Part shown: piece after piece, positions 1 to 11,427 of the stretch
How positions within the stretch are numbered: the first letter of the stretch is position 1
How the letters are laid out: each line of letters begins with the position of its first letter
Assembly: GCA_040429635.1 (NCBI GenBank)
Contig: CP158972.1
Coordinates: 2,366,001 to 2,430,000, forward strand
Length of the DNA stretch: 64,000 nucleotides
DNA from: Tamlana crocina
GTDB taxonomy: Bacteria; Bacteroidota; Bacteroidia; Flavobacteriales; Flavobacteriaceae
Direction of reading: 5' to 3'
The notes under the pieces: model-generated
What the model was told of the DNA's origin: nothing
The model's input: only the letters and a program-made list of their open reading frames with translations
Databases searched by the model: none
Translations under genes and position numbers: made by a program

Positions 1-1422
1 CAGGTGAATGTTACTTCGGTCTGTAGAGAAAGTATCGGTAGTTGTGCCACTTGTTATAATGGATGGAGGTGTAGCGCCCAAAGCTATTACTTCCGTTAAT
101 GTTGGTGTTGCAAATGCTCCTTCGCCAATAGAAGTCACACTGGCTGGAATAGTTACAGACTGTAAACCAGGATTAAACCTAAACGCAAGATTTCCAATAG
201 TTTGAACCCCATTACCCAAATCTAAATTGGTTATCACATTAGAGTCAAAAGCAAGTTCTTCAATATTCAATACACTATCGGGAATCGTTAAACTTGCTAT
301 ACTGTTAAACCTAAAAGCGTATTCCCCTATGCTTGTAACATTGTTTCCAATAACGACACTTGTTAAACTGTTGTTGGCAAATGCACCATCACTAATTTGA
401 GTGACACTATCTGGAATTGTTACAGTTGCTATACTATTATTAAAGAAGCCGTTTTCCCTTATAATAAGAACACTATCCGGAAGCGTTACAGAAGTCAATC
501 CCTTATTTTGAAAAGCATAATCACCAATAGTAGTTACTGAAAAAGAAGTACAAGCACTTGATACCATAGCTGGAATATTCACTACTGTTCCGCCAGCAGT
601 ATTATAATCGATAACTGTAACCTCATTATTTGGTGTAGGATTGATTTGATAGGTGATGTTATCAATTGTAAAAGTACCTGCAAGTCCTTCAGTAACACTA
701 TTAAATCCAGTCCATGTTTCAGCCGCATAAGTACTTGCTGTACCTGTTGGTATTGATAAGTCGATATTACTACGATTGGTATTAAACGTATCCATACCAG
801 AAGTAGTACTGGTTGTTATTGCAGGTGGTACCGTAGCTTCTGAAATAATACACGCTAACGGGTTACCTTGAAAAGTAAAATCTCCAATAGTTGTTACGCT
901 ATTTGGGATGGTAAGCGCTGTTAACTGATTACTTGTGAAAGCCCAATTTCCTATGGTTGCTACACTATTTCCAAGAAAAAGATTTACCAGTGAGTTATTC
1001 TGAAAAGCGTAATTGCCAATACTTGTAACACTATCTGGTATAGTGACATTAGTTAAAGAACAATTTAAAAAAGCACTGCCTTCAATAGTAACAACACTAT
1101 CGCCAATACTAACCGTATTTAATGTACTGCCACTAAAAGCACCAACACCTATTATTGTGACGCTGTCTGGTATATCAACACTCGTAATTGTGCTATTTTG
1201 AAAAGCAAGAAATTTGATACTTGTTACACTATAATTTGTAGAATTATAACTTACAGAAGCTGGTATGACTACTGTTGGGCTTCCATTTACATCATCATAG
1301 TCAGCTACTTCAACTGTAGTTGCTGAAGTAACAGTATAGCTTATAAAATTATCCGTAAAAGTTTGCGAATAGCCAATCGCAACTATAAATATGGCAATTA
1401 AAGAAAGTAGATTTGTTTTCAT
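1..1422 (-). CDS. BspA-like leucine-rich-repeat secreted protein (3' end beyond window)
   Basis: The frame is open from an ATG at 1422 to the window edge, 474 codons without a stop. It begins with a signal peptide (MKTNLLSLIAIF...GYSQ), so the product is exported. The rest is built from roughly 23-residue units of the LRR_5/BspA type (IPDSVTSIGNYAF-like), which form an extended solenoid. After about 180 residues the repeats are interrupted by a linker, then a second header (FTIDNITYQI...VIDYNTAGGTVVNIPA) that resembles the one behind the signal peptide (FISYTVTSATTVEVADYDD), then a second LRR array. Such proteins in this phylum usually end in a T9SS sorting domain, which would lie outside the window. 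Surface adhesion or binding is an inference from the family. Confidence 0.85.
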   Translation of the reverse strand, partial: MKTNLLSLIAIFIVAIGYSQTFTDNFISYTVTSATTVEVADYDDVNGSPTVVIPASVSYNSTNYSVTSIKFLAFQNSTITSVDIPDSVTIIGVGAFSGSTLNTVSIGDSVVTIEGSAFLNCSLTNVTIPDSVTSIGNYAFQNNSLVNLFLGNSVATIGNWAFTSNQLTALTIPNSVTTIGDFTFQGNPLACIISEATVPPAITTSTTSGMDTFNTNRSNIDLSIPTGTASTYAAETWTGFNSVTEGLAGTFTIDNITYQINPTPNNEVTVIDYNTAGGTVVNIPAMVSSACTSFSVTTIGDYAFQNKGLTSVTLPDSVLIIRENGFFNNSIATVTIPDSVTQISDGAFANNSLTSVVIGNNVTSIGEYAFRFNSIASLTIPDSVLNIEELAFDSNVITNLDLGNGVQTIGNLAFRFNPGLQSVTIPASVTSIGEGAFATPTLTEVIALGATPPSIITSGTTTDTFSTDRSNIHL

Positions 1423-1669
1423 GTTTTTAGATTATTTTGGGTTAATAAACAGCCAAAGTAATCTTAATGCCCACATCAATAAATAGAGAATCGTTTTTTG
1501 AAGTATTTAAAACTGTAAACGTTATGGTTGGGTCTATTTTCGTCATCATTCTCCTTAAAAACAAAAAAAACATTTATATACTTAACTTTAAATCCGAAAT
1601 ACAAAAAAATAATTACTGCTCAGGCAACCCTTTACAAAAAAACTGCGTCTTTATAAATAGAAAGCAAAA

Positions 1670-2248
1670 ATGAAATCTTTTTTGAAAGTTATACAACTCC
1701 ATAAAAACGAAACACAGCTTATAAAAGAGGCTGTTAAGCAGAATCGTGAGGCACAACACGTTTTGTTTGAGATGTATGCTCCAAAAATGCTCAGTGTTTG
1801 CAGATACTATATAAAAGACCTACAACATGCCGAAAACGTGATGCTAGATGGCTTTTTTAAAGTTTTCAAAAACCTATCCAGTTTTAAAAATGAAGGCAGT
1901 TTTGAGGGGTGGATCCGCAAAATTATGGTTCGCCAATCTATTTCCTTTTTAAGGCAACAAAAAAAGATTGAGTTTTCAATGGAAGACATTCCGATCCAAG
2001 ACGCTTACGCAGACCACATCAATGTTGATATTGAAGTCAGCATGATTCAAGAATTAATCGACGGACTTCCCGAGGGCTACAAAGTGGTTTTCATCATGTA
2101 TGCCATTGAAGGCTACAAACATCCTGAAATAGCCAAAATACTCAACATATCGAAAGGCACGTCAAAATCGCAACTGTTTAAAGCACGAAAAATGCTTCAG
2201 GAGAAAATTAAAAAGATAAATAAAGTAACGAGTTATGGCACCACTTAA
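1670..2248 (+). CDS. ECF-type RNA polymerase sigma factor
   Basis: A sigma-70 family protein of 192 residues. Region 2 lies at about 30-95 (LFEMYAPKMLSVCRYYI...AENVMLDGFFKVF) and region 4 at about 125-180 (IQELIDGLPEGYKVVFIMYAIEGYKHPEIAKIL), with a helix-turn-helix. No regions 1 or 3 are present, which defines the extracytoplasmic-function group. The stop overlaps the next start by 14 nt, so translation is probably coupled to the membrane-anchored partner downstream, the usual sigma/anti-sigma arrangement. Its targets cannot be read from sequence; the following outer-membrane protein gene is a plausible one. Confidence 0.9.
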   Translation: MKSFLKVIQLHKNETQLIKEAVKQNREAQHVLFEMYAPKMLSVCRYYIKDLQHAENVMLDGFFKVFKNLSSFKNEGSFEGWIRKIMVRQSISFLRQQKKIEFSMEDIPIQDAYADHINVDIEVSMIQELIDGLPEGYKVVFIMYAIEGYKHPEIAKILNISKGTSKSQLFKARKMLQEKIKKINKVTSYGTT

Positions 2249-2975
2249 ATACGAAGAGGAGTTAAAAAATAAACTGGAAAAACGCAGCTTACAGCCCTCA
2301 AAACAAGCTTGGGAAAAACTCTCAAACCGTTTGGATAATGAACAAAAGCCCAATAACAACAAACTCTATTGGTGGTTGGGTGTGGCCGCAAGCATTGTTG
2401 GTGTAGCATTTGTTGCAACTCCATTTTTCAGCACCAATAGCACGATTGAAAAAGAACAAAAAATAGTTACAACTCCAAAAACTGAACAGAACGACATCTT
2501 ACCAAACAACAACATTGAAGATGTAAAAATGGTTGATACCCAAAAACCAGAACCAAAACCCATGAAAACGCAGCCCGCTGAAAAGACCACAACAATTACT
2601 CCAGATTTCAACAATACCCAAACAGAGATTGTTTCTGTACCCGAAAAGTCAAATACTAAGGTTTTAGACAAACCCTCAATTAATTCATCTCTAACTTTCG
2701 AGGAACAAAAAATACAAGACGTGGTAGCGCAGGTTCACGAACTCAAACAAACCCAAGAGGTAACAGATGCCGATATCGATGCGCTCTTAAAAATAGCCGA
2801 GCGGGAAATAAAATTAAATCGAATAATCGATAAAAACACTGGCGTTGTAGATGCCAACGCATTGCTTCAAGGTGTTGAGGCCGAACTCGATCAGTCCTTT
2901 AGAACCAAAGTTTTTGAAGCCATAAAAGCAAGTTACAACACTGTAAAAACTGCGGTAGCCCAACGCAATGATTAG
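2235..2975 (+). CDS. Single-pass membrane protein, probable anti-sigma partner
   Basis: The protein has 246 residues: a short charged N-terminal cytoplasmic part (1-43, KYEEELKNKLEKRSLQPSKQAWEKL), one membrane helix at about 44-62 (WWLGVAASIVGVAFVATPFF), and a Thr/Pro/Lys-rich extracytoplasmic stretch followed by a helical C-terminus. This layout and the 14-nt overlap with the ECF sigma gene suggest an anti-sigma or sigma-regulatory protein. No recognised zinc anti-sigma motif (HxxxCxxC) is visible, so the role is inferred from position and topology only. The outer-membrane gene at 3058 follows after 82 nt and may belong to the same transcript. Confidence 0.65.
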   Translation: MAPLKYEEELKNKLEKRSLQPSKQAWEKLSNRLDNEQKPNNNKLYWWLGVAASIVGVAFVATPFFSTNSTIEKEQKIVTTPKTEQNDILPNNNIEDVKMVDTQKPEPKPMKTQPAEKTTTITPDFNNTQTEIVSVPEKSNTKVLDKPSINSSLTFEEQKIQDVVAQVHELKQTQEVTDADIDALLKIAEREIKLNRIIDKNTGVVDANALLQGVEAELDQSFRTKVFEAIKASYNTVKTAVAQRND

Positions 2976-3057
2976 TAATTTCTGTCAAATTTAAATACTG
3001 AAAATCAATCAATCAATCAATGCTAAAACCAATTTAGCCCATTAAAAACGAACAGTT

Positions 3058-4119
3058 ATGCAAACAATTATTAAGTACTTAATATTACTGGTATTCACGT
3101 TATGCGTGCAACTCATCCCTGCACAAGACAGTATTCCGGCCATCAAGAACGAAAAAAATATTGAGATGCTGGAAAAGGTCAAGTTAACCATTGAAAAAGA
3201 AGAAAAAGAACATTTAAAAACTCAAGTTGAAGCTATCAACACCAAAATTGAAAACGGCGAAATCACTTTAAAAGAGGCACAGGAATTAAAAATGGAAGCG
3301 GCCAAAATAGCGGCTTTGAATATTGAAAACCGAATAGCCATTGTTAACAATAAAATTGAACTTTTAAAGCGTAATGATTACGGCTTGAACAGAACCGCAA
3401 ACAAACACGTTTTTGGCATCGTCATTAATGATGAGACATATACGATTACACAACCCAAAGACAAACCAAAAAAATACGACAGGCGTACCAGCAGCGAGTT
3501 CGTTTTGGCTTTTGGACTGAACAATGCCTTTATTGAGGGTGAAAGTTTAAACGATTCTCCATACAAATTTGGTGGCTCACGGTTCTTTGAAGCAGGGTGG
3601 GCTTGGAAAACCCGAGTTTTTGAAAACTCAAATTTTTTGAGACTTAAATATGGGGTTTCTTTTCAAATAAACGGATTAAAACCAAACGATAACCAATATT
3701 TTGTTCAACAAAATGACCAAACTTTTCTAGAGGAATTTCCTTCTAATCTTAAAAAATCAAAACTATCGATAACTAATTTGGTGTTTCCCGTTCATTTTGA
3801 ATTAGGGCCTTCAAAAAAGATTGAACGCGACAACTATTTTAGATATTCAACAAGTAATAAGTTCAAAATAGGTTTTGGTGGTTATGGCGGTTTTAATGTT
3901 GGCACTCGCCAAAAACTAAAATATACTATGGGTGGCGAACGTAAAAAAGACAAACAGAAACACAGTTTTAATACTTCAAATTTAGTTTACGGAATAAGTG
4001 GTTACATTGCTTTTGACGACGTTGCACTGTATGCAAAATACGATTTATCTCCCCTATTTAAAGACCAATTAACTGACCAAAATAATATTTCCATCGGACT
4101 AAGATTTGATATGGATTAG
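3058..4119 (+). CDS. Outer-membrane beta-barrel protein with N-terminal coiled coil
   Basis: The protein has 353 residues, beginning with a signal peptide (about 1-22, ending VQLIPAQ). A Glu/Lys-rich helical segment (about 30-105, EKVKLTIEKEEKEHLKTQVEAI) follows and is likely a periplasmic coiled coil. From about 140 onward alternating aromatic/hydrophobic strands appear, ending in a strand of the barrel type (ISIGLRFDMD). The product is probably an outer-membrane porin-like protein. It is the last gene of the sigma / membrane-protein operon and is closed by the strong hairpin just downstream, so it may be the regulon output. Substrate unknown. Confidence 0.65.
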   Translation: MQTIIKYLILLVFTLCVQLIPAQDSIPAIKNEKNIEMLEKVKLTIEKEEKEHLKTQVEAINTKIENGEITLKEAQELKMEAAKIAALNIENRIAIVNNKIELLKRNDYGLNRTANKHVFGIVINDETYTITQPKDKPKKYDRRTSSEFVLAFGLNNAFIEGESLNDSPYKFGGSRFFEAGWAWKTRVFENSNFLRLKYGVSFQINGLKPNDNQYFVQQNDQTFLEEFPSNLKKSKLSITNLVFPVHFELGPSKKIERDNYFRYSTSNKFKIGFGGYGGFNVGTRQKLKYTMGGERKKDKQKHSFNTSNLVYGISGYIAFDDVALYAKYDLSPLFKDQLTDQNNISIGLRFDMD

Positions 4120-4122
4120 CAA

Positions 4123-4162
4123 AAAAAAGGAGCTGCTTTTAAAACAAAAGCAGCTCCTTTTT
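4123..4162. terminator. Bidirectional hairpin terminator
   Basis: Perfect inverted repeat AAAGGAGCTGCTTTT / AAAAGCAGCTCCTTTTT with a very short loop and T-runs readable on both strands. It separates the plus-strand barrel gene from the convergent katG. Confidence 0.85.
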
Positions 4163-4195
4163 AATTTCTATTCAGTAGTAATTCAACCTGAAAAC

Positions 4196-6400
<2,205 letters not shown>

Positions 6401-6502
6401 TCATTTCCATAAAATTAATAATTTTAAACCTGAATCTATACGAAATTCATTTTTTTAAACTATCCGTTTATTGAAAAAACCTATCAACACAATGTAAACA
6501 AT

Positions 6503-6534
6503 AAAAAAAAGCCATCTAAAAAGAATGGCTTTAA
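6503..6534 (-). terminator. Rho-independent terminator of the fasciclin gene
   Basis: On the minus strand AAAGCCAT and ATGGCTTT form a stem followed by a run of nine T. It lies 24 nt after the fasciclin stop. Confidence 0.75.
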
Positions 6535-6557
6535 ATTAATAATTATACTATCTTTTT

Positions 6558-7136
6558 TTAAGACTTAGGCAATAATACCGTATCAATAACATGGATAACG
6601 CCATTAGATTGGTTTACATCTGCAATAGTAACTTGTGATGAGTTTCCATTCTCATCAGTAACATAAACATTGTGGTTTTTAATCCAAGTTGTTAGCTTTC
6701 CACCGCTCACGGTTTCTATTTCAGCTTTTCCGTTACCTTTTTTTATCATTCCCATAATGTCTTTAGCGCTCCATTTTCCTGAAACCACATGATATTTTAG
6801 AATATTCTGTAATGCAGCCATGTTTTCTTTCATAAGTAAACTATCTACTGTTCCATCGGGTAGTTTACTAAAGGCATCATTTGTTGGTGCAAAAACAGTA
6901 AAAGGTCCTTTGCTTTTTAAAACTCCAACTAAATCGGCTGCTTTTACAGCTGCAACTAAAGTGGTGTGATCTTTTGAATTAACAGCATTATCAATAATGT
7001 CTTTACTTGGGTACATTTCAGCACCACCAACCATTTTGGTATCTTCCTTCATCGTACTATTCTGAGCCGTGATGTATTGACTTGTAAACAATGATAGTGT
7101 AAAAACAAATGCGACAATTAAATTTGACTTTTTCAT
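6558..7136 (-). CDS. Secreted fasciclin (FAS1) domain protein
   Basis: The protein has 192 residues with an N-terminal signal peptide (about 1-24, ending QYITAQ) and a single FAS1 domain at about 45-190. The hallmark H1 and H2 segments are visible: GPFTVFAPTNDAFSKLP and NGVIHVIDTVLLP. FAS1 proteins are extracellular or periplasmic adhesion or small-molecule-binding modules; the ligand cannot be predicted here. The gene is alone between katG (same strand) and divergent tpx, with its own terminator. Confidence 0.9.
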   Translation of the reverse strand: MKKSNLIVAFVFTLSLFTSQYITAQNSTMKEDTKMVGGAEMYPSKDIIDNAVNSKDHTTLVAAVKAADLVGVLKSKGPFTVFAPTNDAFSKLPDGTVDSLLMKENMAALQNILKYHVVSGKWSAKDIMGMIKKGNGKAEIETVSGGKLTTWIKNHNVYVTDENGNSSQVTIADVNQSNGVIHVIDTVLLPKS

Positions 7137-7305
7137 AATTTTGATTTTTTAGATTATACACTACAAACGATTCATAATACTTTGCGGTTTTTAAAAACAG
7201 ATGCTTTAACATAATATTAACAAACGGGCTAAAATTTCACTTATCATTTTCAATTTAACGCACAATTATTCCTTATTTTTATCACTTAATTTAAAACAAA
7301 ATAAC

Positions 7306-7809
7306 ATGGCAACTATCACTTTAAAAGGAAACAAAATAAACACCGCTGGAAACTTACCTGAAACCGGAAGTAAAGCTCCCGATTTTTTATTGACAGCAAC
7401 CGACCTATCCACAAAAAGTTTAACCAACTACAAAGGCAGCAAACTGGTATTGAACATTTTTCCGAGTGTAGATACAGGCACTTGTGCCGCATCAGTAAGA
7501 CAATTTAACAAAGAAGCCAGCGAACTGGAAAACACTAAAGTACTTTGCATATCTCGCGATTTGCCTTTTGCGCAGTCCCGTTTTTGTGCCGCAGAGGGCA
7601 TTGAAAATGTAGAGAGTTTATCGGACTTTAAAACCGGGCAATTTGGAAAAGACTACGGATTGGAGTTTGTTGATGGCCCATTGGAAGGCCTGCACTCCCG
7701 CTGCGTGATGGTTTTAGATGAAAACGGCACGGTAAAATACACCGAACAAGTAAGCGAAACCGTAGATGAACCCAACTACAAAGCAGCACTAGAAGCTCTT
7801 TATGAATAA
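7306..7809 (+). CDS. tpx: Thiol peroxidase Tpx
   Basis: Atypical 2-Cys peroxiredoxin that reduces lipid and alkyl hydroperoxides using thioredoxin. It has 167 residues, the usual length. Peroxidatic Cys60 sits in PSVDTGTCAASVR and resolving Cys94 in QSRFCAAEG, matching the Tpx subfamily spacing; Cys81 is the extra conserved cysteine. The stop overlaps the start of the next gene by 8 nt, so it is co-transcribed with dgkA. Together with katG and ahpC it makes three peroxide-removal enzymes in this window. Confidence 0.96.
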   Translation: MATITLKGNKINTAGNLPETGSKAPDFLLTATDLSTKSLTNYKGSKLVLNIFPSVDTGTCAASVRQFNKEASELENTKVLCISRDLPFAQSRFCAAEGIENVESLSDFKTGQFGKDYGLEFVDGPLEGLHSRCVMVLDENGTVKYTEQVSETVDEPNYKAALEALYE

Positions 7810-8173
7810 TAAAAAAGAACCACTTTTAATTAACCGGGCAAAAAGTGTGCGCTACGCCTTTAAAGGTGCGTTGTTGTTATTAAAGACCGAACCCAGTATA
7901 AAAATTCAGTTTTGCATTGGTGTATTGGTTACCATAGCTGGTTTTTACTTTGAAATTTCAACCACCGAATGGATGATACAAGTTCTAGCCATCGCATTAG
8001 TAATGAGTATTGAAGGCGCCAATACAGCCATTGAGGAAATAGCCAACTTTATACACCCGGAATACCACATTAAAATAGGCAAAATAAAAGATTTAGCAGC
8101 AGGGGCGGTTTTTATCGCCTCTGTTTTTGCTGTAATTGTGGGGCTGATCATTTACCTTCCGAAGATTTTTTAA
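7802..8173 (+). CDS. dgkA: Diacylglycerol kinase, DgkA family
   Basis: Small integral membrane kinase of 123 residues with three predicted membrane helices (about 33-50, 55-72 and 96-118). The catalytic signature SIEGANTAIEEI corresponds to the ENSAIE motif, followed by KIKDLAAGAVFIAS. Homologues phosphorylate diacylglycerol or undecaprenol at the inner membrane; which lipid is used cannot be told from sequence. It overlaps the end of tpx by 8 nt. Confidence 0.93.
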   Translation: MNNKKEPLLINRAKSVRYAFKGALLLLKTEPSIKIQFCIGVLVTIAGFYFEISTTEWMIQVLAIALVMSIEGANTAIEEIANFIHPEYHIKIGKIKDLAAGAVFIASVFAVIVGLIIYLPKIF

Positions 8174-8281
8174 AATAATATTCCCTCTAGGATAAACGTT
8201 AGTAATTTGTATTTTTGCTGAGTTGTTAAACCATTTAGCATTAAACCCATTCAATAACTTCAATTCCACATTCCCGCATTA

Positions 8282-10681
8282 ATGGCCAAAAGGAAAACCA
8301 AATCTAAACCAACAACAAAAAAAAGGTTGGCACTGCCAAAATTTAACCTAAACAACCAACAAAAATTGGTTTTGGGCAGTTTCTTGGCTATATTAGGTTT
8401 GCTCCTTTTTATTGCTTTTGTATCGTTTTTATTTACGGGCAAAGCAGACCAAAGTGTACTTACGGAATTCACGTCTCGTGAAGTAAAAACACAAAACTGG
8501 CTTAGTAAATCGGGGGCTTGGCTCAGCGATTTTTTTATCCAACGTGGTTTTGGGGTAGCTTCATTTATATTTTCAGGATTGGTTTTTCTATCGGGCGTTT
8601 ATGTGCTGATGAACATCAACAAAGCCAAACTGAGAAAACATTGGTTTTGGGGCATCCTTATTATAATATGGACATCGATTCTTTTAGGATTCTTTGGCGG
8701 CAAAAACGATATTTTAGGAGGTACGGTTGGGTTTGAACTCAACACTTTTTTACAAGATTACATCGGAAAAATTGGTGTTGCCCTACTTCTTTTATTCGGA
8801 TTGATTACCTATTTGGCAATTCGTTTTAAGCTCACTTTCGAAAGTTTTTCAATGCTTTTTAAATCGGCCAAGAAAGACATTAAAGAAGAACTTTCAAGCA
8901 TGAAAGAAGATGTAATAGCGCCTTTGGACAACAATTTAACGGAAGAAGCCGAAGCCATAAAATCGGCTTTCGAAATTCCTTTGGATGATGATGAAGAAGA
9001 TATTGAACCCGAATTAAAACCTGTTAAGGACACTAAAAAGGAAACACCTGCTCCTTTGGAAGTTCGTGTAAACGAAAGTGAAGACGAAGAAACAGACCTT
9101 GAAATAAAAGTTGAAGAAGTAAAGGAAGAAATCTCAGAAACCGATAACCTTGCCAATAAATTGGTTGAGGATTTTGGACAATTCGACCCGACTTTAGAAT
9201 TGGCAAAATACCAATTCCCTACTTTGGAACTTCTAAAAAAATACGATACCGAAGGCATTAAAATCAATCAAGAAGAGCTTGAGGAAAACAAAAACCGCAT
9301 TGTTGAAACCCTCAGCAACTATAAAATTGGTATTTCCAGCATTAAAGCTACCATTGGGCCAACGGTAACACTTTATGAAATTGTGCCCGATGCCGGTATC
9401 CGAATTTCAAAAATTAAAAACCTGGAAGACGATATTGCTTTATCGCTGTCTGCTTTGGGTATTCGAATTATTGCGCCAATTCCCGGAAAAGGAACTATCG
9501 GTATTGAAGTGCCCAATAAAAACTCGACTATTGTTTCCATGCGCTCGGTCATTGCATCGAAGAAATTTCAAAATTCTGAAATGCACCTCCCTATCGCCCT
9601 CGGAAAAACCATTAGCAACGAAACCTTTGTGGTCGATTTGGCAAAAATGCCGCACTTGCTTATGGCCGGTGCCACGGGGCAAGGTAAATCGGTGGGGCTT
9701 AACGCCGTTCTTACTTCATTGCTTTATAAAAAACATCCTGCCGAAGTGAAATTCATTTTGGTAGATCCGAAAAAAGTGGAATTGACGCTCTTCAATAAAA
9801 TTGAGCGCCACTATTTGGCGAAACTGCCCGATAGCGAAGATGCCATTATTACCGACAATACCAAGGTTATCAATACGCTAAATTCGCTATGTATTGAAAT
9901 GGACAACCGCTACGAGTTGTTGAAAAACGCCATGTGCCGAAACATTGTGGAGTACAATGCTAAATTCAAGGCAAGAAAGCTCAACCCGAACGACGGCCAT
10001 CAATTTTTACCATATATTGTTTTGGTTGTTGATGAGTTTGCCGATTTGATTATGACAGCTGGTAAAGAGGTAGAAACCCCTATAGCCCGTTTGGCACAGC
10101 TGGCCCGTGCCATTGGTATCCATTTAATTATCGCCACGCAACGTCCGTCGGTTAACGTTATTACGGGTATCATCAAAGCTAACTTCCCAGCTCGAATCGC
10201 GTTTAGGGTAACTTCAAAAATCGATTCCCGAACCATTTTGGATGGCTCTGGTGCCGACCAACTTATAGGCCGTGGTGATATGCTTTACACCCAAGGTAAC
10301 GACCTTATTCGTGTGCAATGTGCCTTTGTGGATACTCCCGAAGTGGAACGCATTACCGATTTTATCGGTTCACAAAAAGCCTACCCCGATGCTTATATGC
10401 TTCCCGAGTACGTTGGCGAAGAAAGTGGCACAGGTATTGATGTAGATATAGCCGATCGCGACGCCCTATTTAAAGATGCAGCCATAGTAATTGTAACGGC
10501 ACAACAAGGTTCGGCTTCGCTATTGCAAAGAAAATTAAAATTGGGCTACAACCGTGCCGGACGTTTAATCGACCAATTGGAGGCTGCAGGCATTGTTGGT
10601 CCTTTTGAAGGCAGTAAAGCCAGACAGGTTTTGGTGCCCGATATTACAGCTTTAGAAAAACTTTTAGAAAACGAAATATAA
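8282..10681 (+). CDS. ftsK: DNA translocase FtsK/SpoIIIE
   Basis: Septum-located DNA pump that clears chromosomes from the division site. It has 799 residues: four membrane helices (about 28-50, 92-110, 121-138 and 163-180), an acidic linker (about 215-290), then the RecA-like motor. Walker A is GATGQGKSVG near 462-471, and Walker B is IVLVVDEFADL near 580. The C-terminal winged-helix gamma domain (about 730-799, ASLLQRKLKLGYNRAGRLIDQLE) reads polar chromosomal motifs. A TATTTTTG box at 8210-8217 could be its promoter, though no clear -33 element was found. The lolA-like gene begins 8 nt after the stop. Confidence 0.97.
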   Translation: MAKRKTKSKPTTKKRLALPKFNLNNQQKLVLGSFLAILGLLLFIAFVSFLFTGKADQSVLTEFTSREVKTQNWLSKSGAWLSDFFIQRGFGVASFIFSGLVFLSGVYVLMNINKAKLRKHWFWGILIIIWTSILLGFFGGKNDILGGTVGFELNTFLQDYIGKIGVALLLLFGLITYLAIRFKLTFESFSMLFKSAKKDIKEELSSMKEDVIAPLDNNLTEEAEAIKSAFEIPLDDDEEDIEPELKPVKDTKKETPAPLEVRVNESEDEETDLEIKVEEVKEEISETDNLANKLVEDFGQFDPTLELAKYQFPTLELLKKYDTEGIKINQEELEENKNRIVETLSNYKIGISSIKATIGPTVTLYEIVPDAGIRISKIKNLEDDIALSLSALGIRIIAPIPGKGTIGIEVPNKNSTIVSMRSVIASKKFQNSEMHLPIALGKTISNETFVVDLAKMPHLLMAGATGQGKSVGLNAVLTSLLYKKHPAEVKFILVDPKKVELTLFNKIERHYLAKLPDSEDAIITDNTKVINTLNSLCIEMDNRYELLKNAMCRNIVEYNAKFKARKLNPNDGHQFLPYIVLVVDEFADLIMTAGKEVETPIARLAQLARAIGIHLIIATQRPSVNVITGIIKANFPARIAFRVTSKIDSRTILDGSGADQLIGRGDMLYTQGNDLIRVQCAFVDTPEVERITDFIGSQKAYPDAYMLPEYVGEESGTGIDVDIADRDALFKDAAIVIVTAQQGSASLLQRKLKLGYNRAGRLIDQLEAAGIVGPFEGSKARQVLVPDITALEKLLENEI

Positions 10682-10689
10682 TACTTGAA

Positions 10690-11325
10690 ATGAAAAAACT
10701 ATTTGCGCTTGCAATGATTGCCCTTTCCGTTAATGTTTTTGCTCAAAATAAAGCCAAAACACTTTTAAACGAAGTTTCAGAAAAGGTAAAAACCTATGAG
10801 AATATTTCACTCGATTTTAAATATACTTTAGAAAACCTTTCTGAAAACATTAAACAGGAAACCAAAGGCGATGTGGTTTTGGAGGGCGAAAAATACCGTT
10901 TGAATATTTTGGGGGTTACCCGTCTTTTTGATGGAAAAACCCTTTATAGCATTAGCCCAGAAGACGAGGAAGTGACCATTACATCAACCATTGATGAGGA
11001 AAACGACGCCATTACCCCAAGCAAAATGTTATCGTTCTACGAAGACGGTTATACTTACCAAACCGATATTCAACAGAACATAAACGGAAGAAAAATCCAG
11101 TATGTAAAGTTGACTCCCATCGATTCGAATTCAGAAATCAAAAATATCCTCTTAGGGATTGATGCCAATACCAAACATATTTATAACCTGATTCAAGTTG
11201 GAAAAAACGGTACAAAAACCACACTAACCGTTAATTCTTTTAAAACGAATACGCCCATATCAAAAAGCTTGTTTACCTTTGATGCCAGTAAATACAAAGA
11301 CTATTACATTAATAAATTAGACTAA
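10690..11325 (+). CDS. LolA-like outer-membrane lipoprotein carrier
   Basis: Periplasmic chaperone of 211 residues with a signal peptide (about 1-18, ending NVFAQ). The fold is of the LolA type: AKTLLNEVSEKVKTYENISLDFKYTLEN at the N-terminus and DGKTLYSISPEDEEVTI in the middle. It should ferry lipoproteins or related lipids between membranes. It lies 8 nt after ftsK and upstream of an LptF/G permease, so the run looks like an envelope-biogenesis operon. Orthology to lolA itself is inferred from fold and context rather than close similarity. Confidence 0.85.
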   Translation: MKKLFALAMIALSVNVFAQNKAKTLLNEVSEKVKTYENISLDFKYTLENLSENIKQETKGDVVLEGEKYRLNILGVTRLFDGKTLYSISPEDEEVTITSTIDEENDAITPSKMLSFYEDGYTYQTDIQQNINGRKIQYVKLTPIDSNSEIKNILLGIDANTKHIYNLIQVGKNGTKTTLTVNSFKTNTPISKSLFTFDASKYKDYYINKLD

Positions 11326-11427
11326 AACAACGGTCTGATCTATTTACCATATTTCAAAAAACATCAACAATTTTGGGGTGTTTCCGCAAACAAGAAAAAC
11401 GGTTGCATCCCGATTATCGCCTAACGA

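Noticed and set aside
8-1201. Plus-strand frames inside the leucine-rich-repeat gene
   Set aside because: They are antisense readings of the repeats; the minus frame is continuous and has a signal peptide and family motifs.
1467-1673. 68-residue plus-strand frame before the sigma factor
   Set aside because: Low-complexity Lys/Asn-rich product from AT-rich spacer, overlaps the real start of the sigma gene, no family resemblance.
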